Source: Alkalihalobacterium alkalinitrilicum
Lineage (GTDB): Bacteria > Bacillota > Bacilli > Bacillales > Bacillaceae_F
Length of the DNA stretch: 64,000 nucleotides
Assembly (NCBI RefSeq): GCF_002019605.1
Contig: NZ_KV917368.1
Location: forward strand, 1,757,958-1,821,957
Direction of reading: 5' to 3'
In this document: positions 36,901-46,728 of the stretch, piece after piece
How positions within the stretch are numbered: position 1 is the first letter of the stretch
Layout of the letters: every line of letters starts with the position of its first letter
The notes under the pieces: generated by a model
Database searches by the model: none
Told to the model about the DNA's origin: nothing
What the model saw: the letters and a program-made list of their open reading frames with translations, nothing else
Translations under genes and position numbers: made by a program

Positions 36901-37665
36901 TTAAAATGCTGGCTGGTTCAGCCATTGTCCACCATCCATTGTTATACAATCACCATTGATATATTCCGCTTCGGGTGAGAGGAGAAATGCTGCTAAATTC
37001 GCGATCTCCTCCGGCTGTCCAACACGCCCTAGTGGTACACTTTCAATGGTTTGTTTCATAGTTTCTTCGCCTTGAAATAACTTATCCATTCCACCAGTAT
37101 TTTCAATCGATCCTGGAGCAATTGCATTCGTTCGAATTCCGTATTTTTTTCCCCATTCAACGGCTAACGTTCTCGTCATTGTAAGGACCCCTGACTTTGC
37201 ACAAGCCGAATGAATTACACCTTCACCTGATCTCCAAGCATACGTTGCAATAATATTAAGAATACTTCCTTTCGTTTGTGATGCAATCCAATGTTTCCCT
37301 ACTTCTTGACTACAATACCATGTTCCATTTAAAACGATATTGATAACAGCGTTCCACGCATTTACAGACAGCTCTTCAGCTGGACAAATAAAATTTCCTG
37401 CCGCATTATTTACTAAATGATCAATCTTTCCAAAAGCTCTGACTGTCTCTTCTACCATTACCTTCACTTGTTCTGGATTTCGTACATCCATCGGCACAGT
37501 CAAGACCTGTCCTTTAAACTGTTGAATTTCATCTCTAGCTATTTCCAGTCGCTCTTCATTTCTTCCAGAAATTACAACATTTGCACCATTTAAAGCAAAC
37601 TTCTTAGCCATCGCCTTGCCCATTCCACTTGAACCACCCGTAATGATTACAACTTGATCTTTCAA
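36901..37665 (-). CDS. fadH: 2,4-dienoyl-CoA reductase FadH (SDR family)
   Basis: 254 aa, TTG start behind TTAGGAGGATAATAA. The SDR Rossmann motif GGSSGMG and NNAAGNF are present, but the usual YxxxK is replaced by HSACAKSG, and APGSIENTGGMDKL follows; this combination is the DECR/FadH subgroup. It reduces 2,4-dienoyl-CoA with NADPH during degradation of unsaturated chains, which fits an operon that would create or process double bonds. Last gene of the unit. Confidence 0.85.
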   Translation of the reverse strand: MKDQVVIITGGSSGMGKAMAKKFALNGANVVISGRNEERLEIARDEIQQFKGQVLTVPMDVRNPEQVKVMVEETVRAFGKIDHLVNNAAGNFICPAEELSVNAWNAVINIVLNGTWYCSQEVGKHWIASQTKGSILNIIATYAWRSGEGVIHSACAKSGVLTMTRTLAVEWGKKYGIRTNAIAPGSIENTGGMDKLFQGEETMKQTIESVPLGRVGQPEEIANLAAFLLSPEAEYINGDCITMDGGQWLNQPAF

Positions 37666-37725
37666 TTATTATCCTCCTAATCTTCCTTTACCATTTATAT
37701 TTTCATAATTGTTTAACATATTAGA

Positions 37726-39087
37726 TTAACTGTTATTAACATTAGGTTTTCCTTGTAAATGTTTCTCAACAAAATTCGTTGTGGTTCTTCCTTGATGAAA
37801 TTCAGGATGGGCAATCACTTTTTGAAGCATAGGAATATTCGTTTTAATGCCTTCTACTTTGTAGTGTTGGAGGGCATTCGTTAGGTTTTCAATCGCATGA
37901 TCCCGATTTTCTCCTTTTACAATTAACTTCGCAATCATTGGATCATAAAAAGGGGTGACTTTCGATTGACTATTCACTGCCAGTTCATGACGAATATAGG
38001 ATGCTTCTGGAAGTTCGAGAGCAGTAATTTGACCTGGTGAAGGAAAAAAAGTGTTAGGATCTTCAGCATAAATGCGTACTTCAATCGCATGTCCATTTTT
38101 CTGCACATCTTCTTGTGTAAACGTCAATGACTGACCTGCTGCTATATTAATTTGTTGTTCAACTAAATCAAGTCCAGTGATTTCTTCCGTTACAGGGTGC
38201 TCAACTTGCAATCTTGTATTCATTTCAAGAAAATAATAGTTTTTCTGTTCATCTACGAGAAATTCAATCGTTCCTGCATTTCGATATCCGATTGATTTTG
38301 CAGCTCTTACAGCCGCTTCTCCCATCTTCTTTCTTGTTAAATCATCTAAAAAAGGCGAAGGAGCTTCTTCGACGACCTTCTGATGGCGCCGTTGAATCGA
38401 ACATTCACGCTCCCATAAATAAAGTGTATTTCCTTCTTGGTCTGCTAAAATTTGAATTTCGATATGTCTTGGGTTTTCAATATACTTTTCTACATACATC
38501 GCTCCATCCCCAAAAAAATCAGTGGCCCTTTTTTGATTACCTGCAAATGCTTTGTGTAATTCTTCAGCACTTTTCACGATTTGCATCCCAATACCACCGC
38601 CTCCTGCTGAGGCCTTTAGCATAACGGGGTAACCCATGTTATTGGCAATAACCTCTGCTTCATTTGCATCTGCAAGCGGGTGAGTAATGCCTGGAACAAC
38701 TGGTACTCCTGCCTTTTCCATTGTTTTTCTCGCTTCGATTTTACTTCCCATATTCGAAATAACATCCGCTGATGGTCCAATAAAAACAATTCCTAATTCT
38801 TCACAGCGATTTGCAAAAGTAGCGTTCTCAGATAAAAGTCCGTAGCCAGGATGAATGGCATCCACACTAGTATCATCTGCTACCTCTAAAATTCGGTCGA
38901 TATTTAAATAACTTTCGTTAACTCGAGGTCCGCCAACAAGGTAGGCTTCATCTGCCAACTGTACATGTGGTGCACTATCATCAGCTTGAGAATAGATGGC
39001 AACTGTTTTAACCCCTAATGCTTTACAAGTGCGAATAATACGAACAGCAATTTCCCCACGATTGGCAATTAAAATTTTATTAAACAT
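37726..39087 (-). CDS. Biotin carboxylase subunit of an acyl-CoA carboxylase
   Basis: 453 aa from the ATG at 39087 behind AGAGGAGTGAATAGA; a start at 39165 would add 26 unrelated residues and lacks an RBS. Motifs: FNKILIANRGEIAVRIIRT, ATP-grasp KASAGGGGIGM, and EMNTRLQVEHPVTE. It ends after the BC domain, so biotin must be on a separate protein, most likely the 72-aa carrier at 48116. With the carboxyltransferase at 42454 it forms a three-part carboxylase. Confidence 0.93.
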   Translation of the reverse strand: MFNKILIANRGEIAVRIIRTCKALGVKTVAIYSQADDSAPHVQLADEAYLVGGPRVNESYLNIDRILEVADDTSVDAIHPGYGLLSENATFANRCEELGIVFIGPSADVISNMGSKIEARKTMEKAGVPVVPGITHPLADANEAEVIANNMGYPVMLKASAGGGGIGMQIVKSAEELHKAFAGNQKRATDFFGDGAMYVEKYIENPRHIEIQILADQEGNTLYLWERECSIQRRHQKVVEEAPSPFLDDLTRKKMGEAAVRAAKSIGYRNAGTIEFLVDEQKNYYFLEMNTRLQVEHPVTEEITGLDLVEQQINIAAGQSLTFTQEDVQKNGHAIEVRIYAEDPNTFFPSPGQITALELPEASYIRHELAVNSQSKVTPFYDPMIAKLIVKGENRDHAIENLTNALQHYKVEGIKTNIPMLQKVIAHPEFHQGRTTTNFVEKHLQGKPNVNNS

Positions 39088-39106
39088 TCTATTCACTCCT
39101 CTAGTC

Positions 39107-39118
39107 GAGCGGTCGCTC
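39107..39118. promoter_or_regulatory. Possible operator palindrome
   Basis: GAGCG-GT-CGCTC, a small GC-rich palindrome 20 bp before the biotin carboxylase start, in an otherwise AT-rich leader. TetR-type acyl-CoA regulators use similar sites, but no regulator gene is adjacent. Confidence 0.35.
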
Positions 39119-39158
39119 ATTTTTAATAGAAATAATCCCTTATTTGGTCTATAAAGAA

Positions 39159-39205
39159 GAACCATTTGCTTAAGGTGTGTTTAATGCTTTTATAGCAAAT
39201 GGTTC
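39159..39205. repeat. Perfect 12-bp inverted repeat in carboxylase leader
   Basis: GAACCATTTGCT / AGCAAATGGTTC with a 23-nt loop, between the upstream ligase stop and the biotin carboxylase gene. It has no strong T-run, so it may be an attenuator, processing hairpin or protein site. Confidence 0.6.
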
Positions 39206-39232
39206 TATTTTAAAAAGATGTTAACCACTTGA

Positions 39233-39246
39233 TGTTAACGCTTACA
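39233..39246 (-). promoter_or_regulatory. CcpA cre box upstream of biotin carboxylase
   Basis: The minus strand reads TGTAAGCGTTAACA, a full match to TGWAANCGNTNWCA, 6 bp after the ligase stop and about 150 bp before the biotin carboxylase start. Confidence 0.6.
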
Positions 39247-39251
39247 AAATA

Positions 39252-40799
39252 TTAGTTAGTGACTTGATAATGGTTTTGATATTGTTGTCGTAATACATGT
39301 TTTTGAATTTTTCCTGTTGCTGTCATCGGTAACTGTTCGAGGAAAATAACGGATTTAGGAACTTGGAACCCTCCAAGTTGGGATTTACAATGTTCAATAA
39401 TTTCCTCTTCTGTTGCTTCTGTATTCTGTTTTAGAACAACAAATGCGGTAACCGCCTCTGACCAATGTTCATGAGGTAACCCTACGGCAACTGCATTTAA
39501 GATAGTTTTATGTGTTAACAATGCACCTTCAACTTTAATAGAGGCAACATTTTCACCGCCTGTTTTAATAATATCCTTTTTACGATCGACGAAAACAAGT
39601 TGACCATCTTCATCCCAATAACCAAGGTCACCAGTATGATGCCATCCGAACGCTCGACTCTTTTCTGTTTCTTCCTCATTTTTATAATAACCATTCATAA
39701 CGTTTGGACCACGGTGAACTATTTCGCCAATTTCACCTTTTGGTAAGAGATTTCCATCATCATCCATAATCGCGGTATCATTTAAAATACAAGAAGTTCC
39801 CCAATATGAACCGAAACGTTGTAGTTGCTCTTCAGGTCTAAACACCATGGTTGATGGATACATTTCTGTTTGCCCCGTTCCTAGTGCAAATTGTGGGCAA
39901 ATTTCTGAAATGCAGCGCTCTAACGATTGTTTATCCATTGGAGCCATTGCATACGTACATCTCCTTAAAGAGCTAAGATCATATTTTGACCTGTTAGGAT
40001 GATCTAACATCATTCGGTACATCATAGGTAGACCAAACATGTTCGTTATTTTGTAATCGTTAATTGTCTTCATGAGTTTCTCTGGTTCAAATCCACTTAT
40101 AACAACTGTAGTTGCTCCACGATGTAGACATGACATCGTAAATGTATGTTGGGCACAATGGAACAAAGGCATCATAGCTAAAATTCTTTCGTCTTCTTGG
40201 AAGTTACACTCAATAATATTACTTAAGCTAGCAATATAAACGGCTAAGTGGCTCGTCATGACCCCTTTTGGATTTCCAGTCGTCCCACTTGTAAACATAA
40301 TTTGGGCTACATCACGATCTTGTATTTCTACTACTGGCTCAACAGGAGAATGGTCTTCAATGGATACTAAAAATGTATTAGTATCTCCTAGATTCCCTCG
40401 TACTGCTATTATATTTTGACAGCGGCTGTTTATATCTTCAATGTCACTTTGAATTAATGCAGCATCACCAATAATTAGCTTTGCTTCTACCTGATCGATA
40501 ATATAAAGTTTTTCCTTAATTGATATCCCTGGATTAATCGGAACCCAAATAAGTCCAGCTTTAGCAATCCCATTAAAGATAACAATGTATTCCCAAGAAT
40601 TTCCGCATATCGTTAAGATCTTATCTCCTTTTTTCAAACCAGAGCTTAGTAAATAGTTGGCAAATTGATTAGATAGTTGATCAAGTTCCTCGTAGGAAAT
40701 CGTCGTTTCGCCATCAATTACTGCTTCTTTATCTGGAAATCTTAATGCATTTCGCCGTAGAATATCGCCTATAGCTACTCGGTTTACAATACTTTGCAT
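39252..40799 (-). CDS. AMP-forming acyl-CoA ligase
   Basis: 515 aa from the ATG at 40799, ten bases after TTAGGGGGA; an ATG at 40844 has no RBS nearby. Motifs: MFTSGTTGNPKGVM, LGTGQTEMYP, HTGDLGYWDEDGQLVFVDRKKDIIKTGGENVASIKVE and MTATGKIQKHVLR. The Asn in place of Arg in the P-loop is tolerated in the family. One of two tandem ligases in the Atu/Liu-like operon, and the more divergent. Confidence 0.92.
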   Translation of the reverse strand: MQSIVNRVAIGDILRRNALRFPDKEAVIDGETTISYEELDQLSNQFANYLLSSGLKKGDKILTICGNSWEYIVIFNGIAKAGLIWVPINPGISIKEKLYIIDQVEAKLIIGDAALIQSDIEDINSRCQNIIAVRGNLGDTNTFLVSIEDHSPVEPVVEIQDRDVAQIMFTSGTTGNPKGVMTSHLAVYIASLSNIIECNFQEDERILAMMPLFHCAQHTFTMSCLHRGATTVVISGFEPEKLMKTINDYKITNMFGLPMMYRMMLDHPNRSKYDLSSLRRCTYAMAPMDKQSLERCISEICPQFALGTGQTEMYPSTMVFRPEEQLQRFGSYWGTSCILNDTAIMDDDGNLLPKGEIGEIVHRGPNVMNGYYKNEEETEKSRAFGWHHTGDLGYWDEDGQLVFVDRKKDIIKTGGENVASIKVEGALLTHKTILNAVAVGLPHEHWSEAVTAFVVLKQNTEATEEEIIEHCKSQLGGFQVPKSVIFLEQLPMTATGKIQKHVLRQQYQNHYQVTN

Positions 40800-40890
40800 T
40801 TTTTTCAATCCCCCTAAATGCTTTTTCATTTCATCGATAAACATTTCGTTTGTTAACTCTGACCCTCTAAAAATATTAAAACTAAAAGCT

Positions 40891-42408
40891 TTACGCTTCT
40901 TTCCGTAAAACTACTTTTAATATTTTTCCTGTTGCATTTCGTGGGAGTTGATCTAAAATCACTAGTTGCTTAGGCATCTTATATCGCGCAATTTTTCCTG
41001 ATAAAAATTTTTCAATTTCCTCTAACGTTAACGACTGCGTTGGATCATTTAATGAGACGACTGCTTTAATGGATTCGCCCCACTTTTCATCTGGGTAACC
41101 GACAATAGCAACTTCACGGATATTTGGATGACGGTAAAGAACTTGCTCTACTTCAATCGGGTAAACATTTTCGCCGCCAGTAATAATCATATCTTTTTTT
41201 CGATCGACGATATATATAAAGCCTTCTTCATCGAATTTGGCTAAATCTCCTGTATAGAACCATCCGTCCTTAATCGCTTCTTTTGTTGCCTCTGGTTTAT
41301 TCCAATAACCAACCATAATATTCGGACCTTGAACGATTAATTCACCGACTTTCCCGACAGGTACATCACGATCATTAGGGTCTACTATTCTAACATCTGT
41401 GTGTACAGGTGCTTTTCCAACTGATCCATTTTTTCTCAGAGTATTTTTTTCATCAAGTAAGCTCACGAATGGAGCTGTTTCCGTTAACCCGAATCCCTCA
41501 TAAAATGGAATGCCCCTTGATTGGAAAAATTCAATGACAGTTATTGGGCACGGGGCTCCACCAGAGACAGCTAGCTGTAAAGAAGAAATATCGAATTGTT
41601 CAAAGTTTTCAACAGTTGTTAAAGCTTGCCACATCGCAGGAACTAAAAATAGACTTGTAATTTTTTCCTCTTGAATATTTTCCAATACTCTTCTTGGATC
41701 AAACGTATCATCTAAAATGATCGTTCCACCTTTATAAAATAGTGGTGTTGTAAACACACTCATCCCTCCTATATGGAATAAGGGTGCCACCGTTAAAGTG
41801 ATATCTGATTTTTTAAACGGCATGAAAGTAATGCAGTTAATCGCATTCCATTGTGTATTTCCATGACTTAACATAGCGCCTTTGGGTCTACCTGTTGTTC
41901 CAGAAGTATACATCATTAAATGAACATCATCTAAACTAATATCGTAGGCAGGTTCTTCCTTGGAAGCTGCCGCGATTAACTCTTCGTATTTAAGATCATC
42001 TTCATGTGGCGTAGTTCCAACTTGAATATAATCTAATAATCTAGTTTTTATTAACCTTAGCTCATCCACAACTGGTTTCAAACGTTCATCATAGATAAAA
42101 AGATTTGCACCAGAATCGTTTACAATATAATGTACCTCTTCAACACTTAATCGGAAATTGATCGGAACAAAAATGGCTCCTATTTTTGCACATGCAAACA
42201 TGGACTCGATAGATTCGTTTGTATTTAATAATAAAGCATTAACACGATCTCCTTTTCTAATCCCTAATGAAACAAATGCATGCGCTAGCTGATTAACACG
42301 CTCATTTAGATGTTTATACGTATATCGTTTTTCTTTATAAATGAGCGCAAGATTTTCAGGATCAAGCTCACTATATTTAGTGAGCCAATTTCCAATTCCT
42401 TTTACCAT
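40891..42408 (-). CDS. Long-chain-type acyl-CoA ligase
   Basis: 505 aa, ATG behind GGGGGATTGGTGTA. Motifs: MYTSGTTGRPKGAML, GFGLTETAP, YTGDLAKFDEEGFIYIVDRKKDMIITGGENVYPIEVE, and RNATGKILKVVLRKE. Resembles YngI-type medium/long-chain ligases. Together with the following gene it would provide CoA activation for the carboxylase pathway. Confidence 0.93.
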   Translation of the reverse strand: MVKGIGNWLTKYSELDPENLALIYKEKRYTYKHLNERVNQLAHAFVSLGIRKGDRVNALLLNTNESIESMFACAKIGAIFVPINFRLSVEEVHYIVNDSGANLFIYDERLKPVVDELRLIKTRLLDYIQVGTTPHEDDLKYEELIAAASKEEPAYDISLDDVHLMMYTSGTTGRPKGAMLSHGNTQWNAINCITFMPFKKSDITLTVAPLFHIGGMSVFTTPLFYKGGTIILDDTFDPRRVLENIQEEKITSLFLVPAMWQALTTVENFEQFDISSLQLAVSGGAPCPITVIEFFQSRGIPFYEGFGLTETAPFVSLLDEKNTLRKNGSVGKAPVHTDVRIVDPNDRDVPVGKVGELIVQGPNIMVGYWNKPEATKEAIKDGWFYTGDLAKFDEEGFIYIVDRKKDMIITGGENVYPIEVEQVLYRHPNIREVAIVGYPDEKWGESIKAVVSLNDPTQSLTLEEIEKFLSGKIARYKMPKQLVILDQLPRNATGKILKVVLRKEA

Positions 42409-42453
42409 TACACCAATCCCCCTATTAATAAAAAGTGTTAGACATACTTTACA

Positions 42454-43995
42454 TTAGCTAAGAATCGTAGAATGCTTTCTTGATGGTAGCGGAAATTCTT
42501 TATTTTCAAACGTTTCATATCTGCTAATTAACTCTTTTCTTAGTTCACTAGGGACGATGAGGTCATCTACTACTAGCTCTCCAGCAAGTTTGAACGTATC
42601 ATATCCTGCACGATATTCATCCCGTAATTTTTTCACTAGTACTTCGCGTTCTTTCGGATCTTCAACTGCTTTAATTTTATTGTAATAAACAGCGTTAATT
42701 GCCGCTTCTGGACCCATAATTGCAATTTCAGCTGAAGGAAGAGCAATTGTCGAATCTGGCTCATAAGCAGGACCTGCCATAGCATAAATACCTGCACCGT
42801 ATGCTTTTCTTACGATAACACACATTTTTGGAACGTTTGCGCACGAACTAGCATAAATGAAGTTACGTCCTTTTCTAAGGATTCCTTCTTGTTCGACCTT
42901 CGTCCCTACCATAAACCCTGGTGTATCACACAAGTATAATAGTGGAATGTTGTACGCATCACACGTCCAGACAAATTTTGCTCCTTTATCCGCAGACTCA
43001 GGGAAAATTGCGCCGCCTTTATGCATCGGTTGATTCGCTACAATCCCAACAGTTTTACCATTTAATCTTGCAAAACCCGTCACTAATTCTTTTGCAAAAT
43101 TTGCTTTAATTTCTAGAAAACTATCACCGTCAACAACCGCTTCAATCAGTTTGCGTACATCATAAGCTCGATTCGGCTCCATCGGGATAATGTTATCGAT
43201 TTCTTGTGGATCGCGACTCGGCTCTCTTGCTGGAAATTCTGGTAATTTTTCTTCAAAGTTATCTGGTAGATAAGTTAATAGCTTTTTAACAATGCTAGCT
43301 GCTTCTTCTTCATCTTTAGCAATGAAATCTGCTGATCCACTTTTGCTTGTATGCATGGTTGCCCCACCAAGTTCTTCAACATCAACCTTTTGTCCCGTCG
43401 CCATCTGTACCATTCGCGGTGAAGCAATTGCCATCCCAGAAATTTTATCCACCATTACGACAAAATCAGAGAAGACTGGCATATAAGCTGTTCCTGCAAA
43501 ACACGGACCGTATAAAACAGCAATTTGTGGGACACGACCTGAAAGAACACTATGATTATAGAATATTTTCCCACCAGAATATTTTTCTACATGATAACCA
43601 CCTGCTTCGTCAATACGTCCACCTGAAGAATCGATTAAATAGACAATTGGACGCTTTCCACGAATGGCAGCTTCCTGAATTCGTAATATTTTCTCACTAT
43701 GATAGTTACCCATTGAACCAGCTTTTACTGTATAATCACTAGCGATAAAATACGTAATACGATCGTCAATTTTTCCTGTACCTGCTACTACACCATCTGC
43801 AGGTAAACGCTCATTTAAATTATTGGCAAAAAGTCCTGTTTCATAAAAAGGTTGTTCATTATCAAAGTAAAGTTTTAAACGATCGCGAACAAATAATTTG
43901 CCAAGTTTTTTTATTTTTTCATGATCGGGTCCACCTTTTTCAATTCGTTCCTTTTCTGCAAGTACTTTTCTTTCACGTTCCAAATCCAACACCAT
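42454..43995 (-). CDS. Acyl-CoA carboxylase carboxyltransferase subunit
   Basis: 513 aa; the ATG at 43995 has a weak RBS, and a TTG six bases on behind AAAGGGATGGTG is an alternative. Two crotonase-like halves: DSSGGRIDEAGGYH with AVLYGPCFAGTAYMP, and TPGFMVGTKVEQEGILRKGRNF with MCVIVRKAYGAGIYAM. It corresponds to PccB/MccB/AtuC-type beta subunits that carboxylate propionyl-, methylcrotonyl- or geranyl-CoA. Operon context (AtuA homologue, two acyl-CoA dehydrogenases) favours a branched substrate. Confidence 0.93.
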   Translation of the reverse strand: MVLDLERERKVLAEKERIEKGGPDHEKIKKLGKLFVRDRLKLYFDNEQPFYETGLFANNLNERLPADGVVAGTGKIDDRITYFIASDYTVKAGSMGNYHSEKILRIQEAAIRGKRPIVYLIDSSGGRIDEAGGYHVEKYSGGKIFYNHSVLSGRVPQIAVLYGPCFAGTAYMPVFSDFVVMVDKISGMAIASPRMVQMATGQKVDVEELGGATMHTSKSGSADFIAKDEEEAASIVKKLLTYLPDNFEEKLPEFPAREPSRDPQEIDNIIPMEPNRAYDVRKLIEAVVDGDSFLEIKANFAKELVTGFARLNGKTVGIVANQPMHKGGAIFPESADKGAKFVWTCDAYNIPLLYLCDTPGFMVGTKVEQEGILRKGRNFIYASSCANVPKMCVIVRKAYGAGIYAMAGPAYEPDSTIALPSAEIAIMGPEAAINAVYYNKIKAVEDPKEREVLVKKLRDEYRAGYDTFKLAGELVVDDLIVPSELRKELISRYETFENKEFPLPSRKHSTILS

Positions 43996-44039
43996 CCCTT
44001 TGTAAATGTTTTTTATAAACGAAACGATTTCTAGCGGGT

Positions 44040-45191
44040 TTATGAGAGAATTCCTAATCGCTTGGTTAAAATCTCATTCATAATTTGCGTAGTTCCTCCA
44101 CCGATCGATTGAATTCTGGCATCTCTCCAATAACGTTGGACTGGATATTCCATCATATATCCATTTCCACCATGAATTTGTACAGCTTGGTCTGTAACTC
44201 TACGAATCATTTCAGCCGCATACGCTTTCGCCATAGTTGCTTCCGTCACAATGTCTTCTCCTTTGTTGTATAAGTAAATGGCTCTGTACGTAATATTTCT
44301 TGCTTTTTCTAAATCGACAGCCATATCGACCATCTTATGACGTAACACTTGGAATTCTGAAAGTGGTTTCTTAAATTGAATTCTTTCTTTACTATATTTG
44401 ATGGTATCTTCGAGAGCGAGTTCACCTAAACCGATACATCCTAAGGCCATGCTAATTCGTTCGAACTGAAAGTTTTTCATAATATTACGGAAACCTTCAT
44501 GTTCATTTCCAATTAAGTTTTCCTTTGGTACTTTCACATTGTCAAAGAAAATCTCGCCTGTATCGGAAGAACGCCAGCCTAATTTCTTCAGTTTCTTACC
44601 AACCGAATACCCTTCCCAATTAGTTTCAACAATAAAAAGACTAACGTTATGATGAGCTGGTTCTTCTCGTGTTTTTGCAGCCACTACTACATAATCGGCG
44701 TTTACGCCGCTTGTAATAAACGTTTTCGAACCATTTAAAATATAGTAGTCTCCTTCTTTTTTTGCAGTAGTTCTAATCGCTGATACATCTGATCCACCAC
44801 TCGGTTCAGTAATTGCAAGAGCAGAAATTAATTCACCTTTGATACCTGGAACAAGGTATTTCCGTTTTTGCTCGTCATTTCCAAATTTCCATATGTTTGT
44901 CATCGCAATGCCTGTATGCGAGCCTAATGCAGCACCAACGCCTCCTGCACCACATTTAGCTAATTCTTCAATAAGTACAGCTTCAGTAATTAAGTCTAAC
45001 CCTCCACCACCATATTCTTCTGGAAATTTAATACCTAAGTAGCCTAACTCTCCCATTCGTTTATATAAACTTCTTGGAACCTCACCGTCTTTTTCCCATT
45101 GTTCAACGTTGGGCTTAATTTCTTTTTCAATAAATTTTTTTACAGATTTTCTAAACATTTCGTGTTCTTCTTTAAATATCCAATGAGACAT
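44040..45191 (-). CDS. Acyl-CoA dehydrogenase
   Basis: 383 aa, ATG behind AGGGAGGAAGTAAAC. Motifs: ALAITEPSGGSDVSAIRT, KTFITSGVNAD, KERIQFKKPLSEFQVLR, QIHGGNGYMMEYPVQRYWRDARI, IGGGTTQIMNEIL. A base-like Glu is in NFQFERISMA, as in isovaleryl-type enzymes, and the C-terminal site has GGGT without Glu. It resembles citronellyl-/isovaleryl-CoA dehydrogenases and lies beside a near relative. Confidence 0.93.
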   Translation of the reverse strand: MSHWIFKEEHEMFRKSVKKFIEKEIKPNVEQWEKDGEVPRSLYKRMGELGYLGIKFPEEYGGGGLDLITEAVLIEELAKCGAGGVGAALGSHTGIAMTNIWKFGNDEQKRKYLVPGIKGELISALAITEPSGGSDVSAIRTTAKKEGDYYILNGSKTFITSGVNADYVVVAAKTREEPAHHNVSLFIVETNWEGYSVGKKLKKLGWRSSDTGEIFFDNVKVPKENLIGNEHEGFRNIMKNFQFERISMALGCIGLGELALEDTIKYSKERIQFKKPLSEFQVLRHKMVDMAVDLEKARNITYRAIYLYNKGEDIVTEATMAKAYAAEMIRRVTDQAVQIHGGNGYMMEYPVQRYWRDARIQSIGGGTTQIMNEILTKRLGILS

Positions 45192-45220
45192 GTTTACTTC
45201 CTCCCTTTAACGACCTTAAA

Positions 45221-46372
45221 CTACAATCCAATTTGCTTAGAAATAATTTCCTTCATAATCTCATCAGCTCCGCCACCGATACGAGGGAGACGACTATCAC
45301 GCCACATCCGTTCAATTGGGTACTCCGCCATATATCCGTTACCACCCATGATTTGTAGTGCGCGATCCGTTACCCAATGGGACATTTTGACAGCAGCTAG
45401 TTTTGTCATTGAAATTTCCTTAGCAGGAACTTCACCTTTTGAAAATCTGTAAGCGGTTGCATAGGTTAGTTCACGACACACTTCAATTTCTGTTTTCATT
45501 TCGGCTAATAAATGAGCAATAACTTGAAAATTACCGATTGGTTGGCCAAACGCTTTTCTTTCTTTCGCATAATTAAGTGCTAGTTCATACGCATAATCTG
45601 CTGCACCAATGGCTCCTGATGCCCCAACCATCCGTTCACCCTGAAGTTGCCACATAATTTGATAAAAGCCTTTTCCTTCTTCTCCTAGTAGATTTTGATG
45701 AGGAACTCTTACATTATCAAAGATGAGTTCAGCCGTATCAGATGATCTCATCCCTACTTTATCTAGCTTTTTACTTACAGAAAAACCTTCACGATCCGTT
45801 TCTACTAGAAAAAGACTAATACCTTTATAACCAGGTTCATCCGAGGTTCTTGTTACTAGTGTTACAAAATCCGTTCTCGTCCCATTTGTAATAAATGTTT
45901 TCGTTCCATTAATTACCCATTCATCGCCTTCACGTCTTGCCCTCGTTCGTATTCCTTGAACATCTGAACCGTGATCTGGCTCCGTAATACCAATCGCAGC
46001 AATCTTTTCTCCTTTTAAAGCTGGTTTTAAAAAACGCTCATGTTGATCTTTTGTACCAAATTTATAGATAGGTGGTGTTGCCATGTCCGTTTGGACAGCA
46101 ATCGCCATGGGAACACCTCCGCATCCACATTTATTCATTTCTTCTGCTAATATAATTGAAGTAAAGTAATCACCGCCCTGACCACCAACTTCCTCAGGGT
46201 AATGTAATCCTAGAAAACCAAGATCTCCCATTTTCGTGAATAACTCTCTTGGAAATTCGCCAGCTTCTTCCCATTCTTCTATATATGGAGAAATTTCTTT
46301 TTCTACAAATTTTCTAATCGTTTTTCTTAATTGGTCATGTTCTTCTGTAAAATATGGTTCATATGGCATCAT
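45221..46372 (-). CDS. Acyl-CoA dehydrogenase
   Basis: 383 aa, ATG behind GAAGAGGTGAAGA (a second ATG follows directly). Motifs: AIGITEPDHGSDVQGIRT, KTFITNGTRTD, KERKAFGQPIGNFQVIA, QIMGGNGYMAEYPIERMWRDSRL, IGGGADEIMKEII. The candidate base Glu is in QLQGERMVG. Clearly paralogous to the gene at 44040; both may be subunits or act on successive intermediates. Confidence 0.93.
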   Translation of the reverse strand: MMPYEPYFTEEHDQLRKTIRKFVEKEISPYIEEWEEAGEFPRELFTKMGDLGFLGLHYPEEVGGQGGDYFTSIILAEEMNKCGCGGVPMAIAVQTDMATPPIYKFGTKDQHERFLKPALKGEKIAAIGITEPDHGSDVQGIRTRARREGDEWVINGTKTFITNGTRTDFVTLVTRTSDEPGYKGISLFLVETDREGFSVSKKLDKVGMRSSDTAELIFDNVRVPHQNLLGEEGKGFYQIMWQLQGERMVGASGAIGAADYAYELALNYAKERKAFGQPIGNFQVIAHLLAEMKTEIEVCRELTYATAYRFSKGEVPAKEISMTKLAAVKMSHWVTDRALQIMGGNGYMAEYPIERMWRDSRLPRIGGGADEIMKEIISKQIGL

Positions 46373-46383
46373 TCTTCACCTCT

Positions 46384-46725
46384 TCAATTTTCTTCATTTA
46401 GTAAATGATCATCTAATTCAATTTCCATACGAAGAAGGTTGGCTCCGAAGCACTTCCCAAGATTATCGACCCGTATTGAAGTTGAGCCACCGCCATTAAG
46501 TGCTTCTTTACAAACAAAATTCATTCCATAAATGTTTGGTAATTCATATCGAACAACCTCTCCATCTACTAATCCAGTAAAATGGTCTTTAACTCTCTCA
46601 GGAGTCACCTCAGATAGAAAGACTTCATAAATTGCTTGATTTGGTGCAAAAAGACCAATATTCACTGTATTTCCTTTATCACCTGACCTTGCTTGTGCAA
46701 CTTCTCTTAATTTGATACGTGCCAT
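46384..46725 (-). CDS. AtuA-like C-terminal domain protein (separate subunit)
   Basis: 113 aa, ATG behind GGAGGTGTAGTTC. It begins with LREVAQARSGDKGNTVNIGLFA and ends with RVDNLGKCFGANLLRMEIEL, the ferredoxin-fold domain found at the C-terminus of full-length AtuA proteins. Here it is a separate gene, 3 bp downstream of the N-terminal DUF1446 gene, so the two likely form one complex. Confidence 0.87.
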   Translation of the reverse strand: MARIKLREVAQARSGDKGNTVNIGLFAPNQAIYEVFLSEVTPERVKDHFTGLVDGEVVRYELPNIYGMNFVCKEALNGGGSTSIRVDNLGKCFGANLLRMEIELDDHLLNEEN

Positions 46726-46728
46726 GAA

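Noticed and set aside
38214-38624. 136-codon plus-strand open frame
   Set aside because: Antisense to conserved ATP-grasp motifs of biotin carboxylase; no domain and no RBS.
43347-43742. 131-codon plus-strand open frame
   Set aside because: Antisense to the carboxyltransferase core; shadow of real coding sequence.
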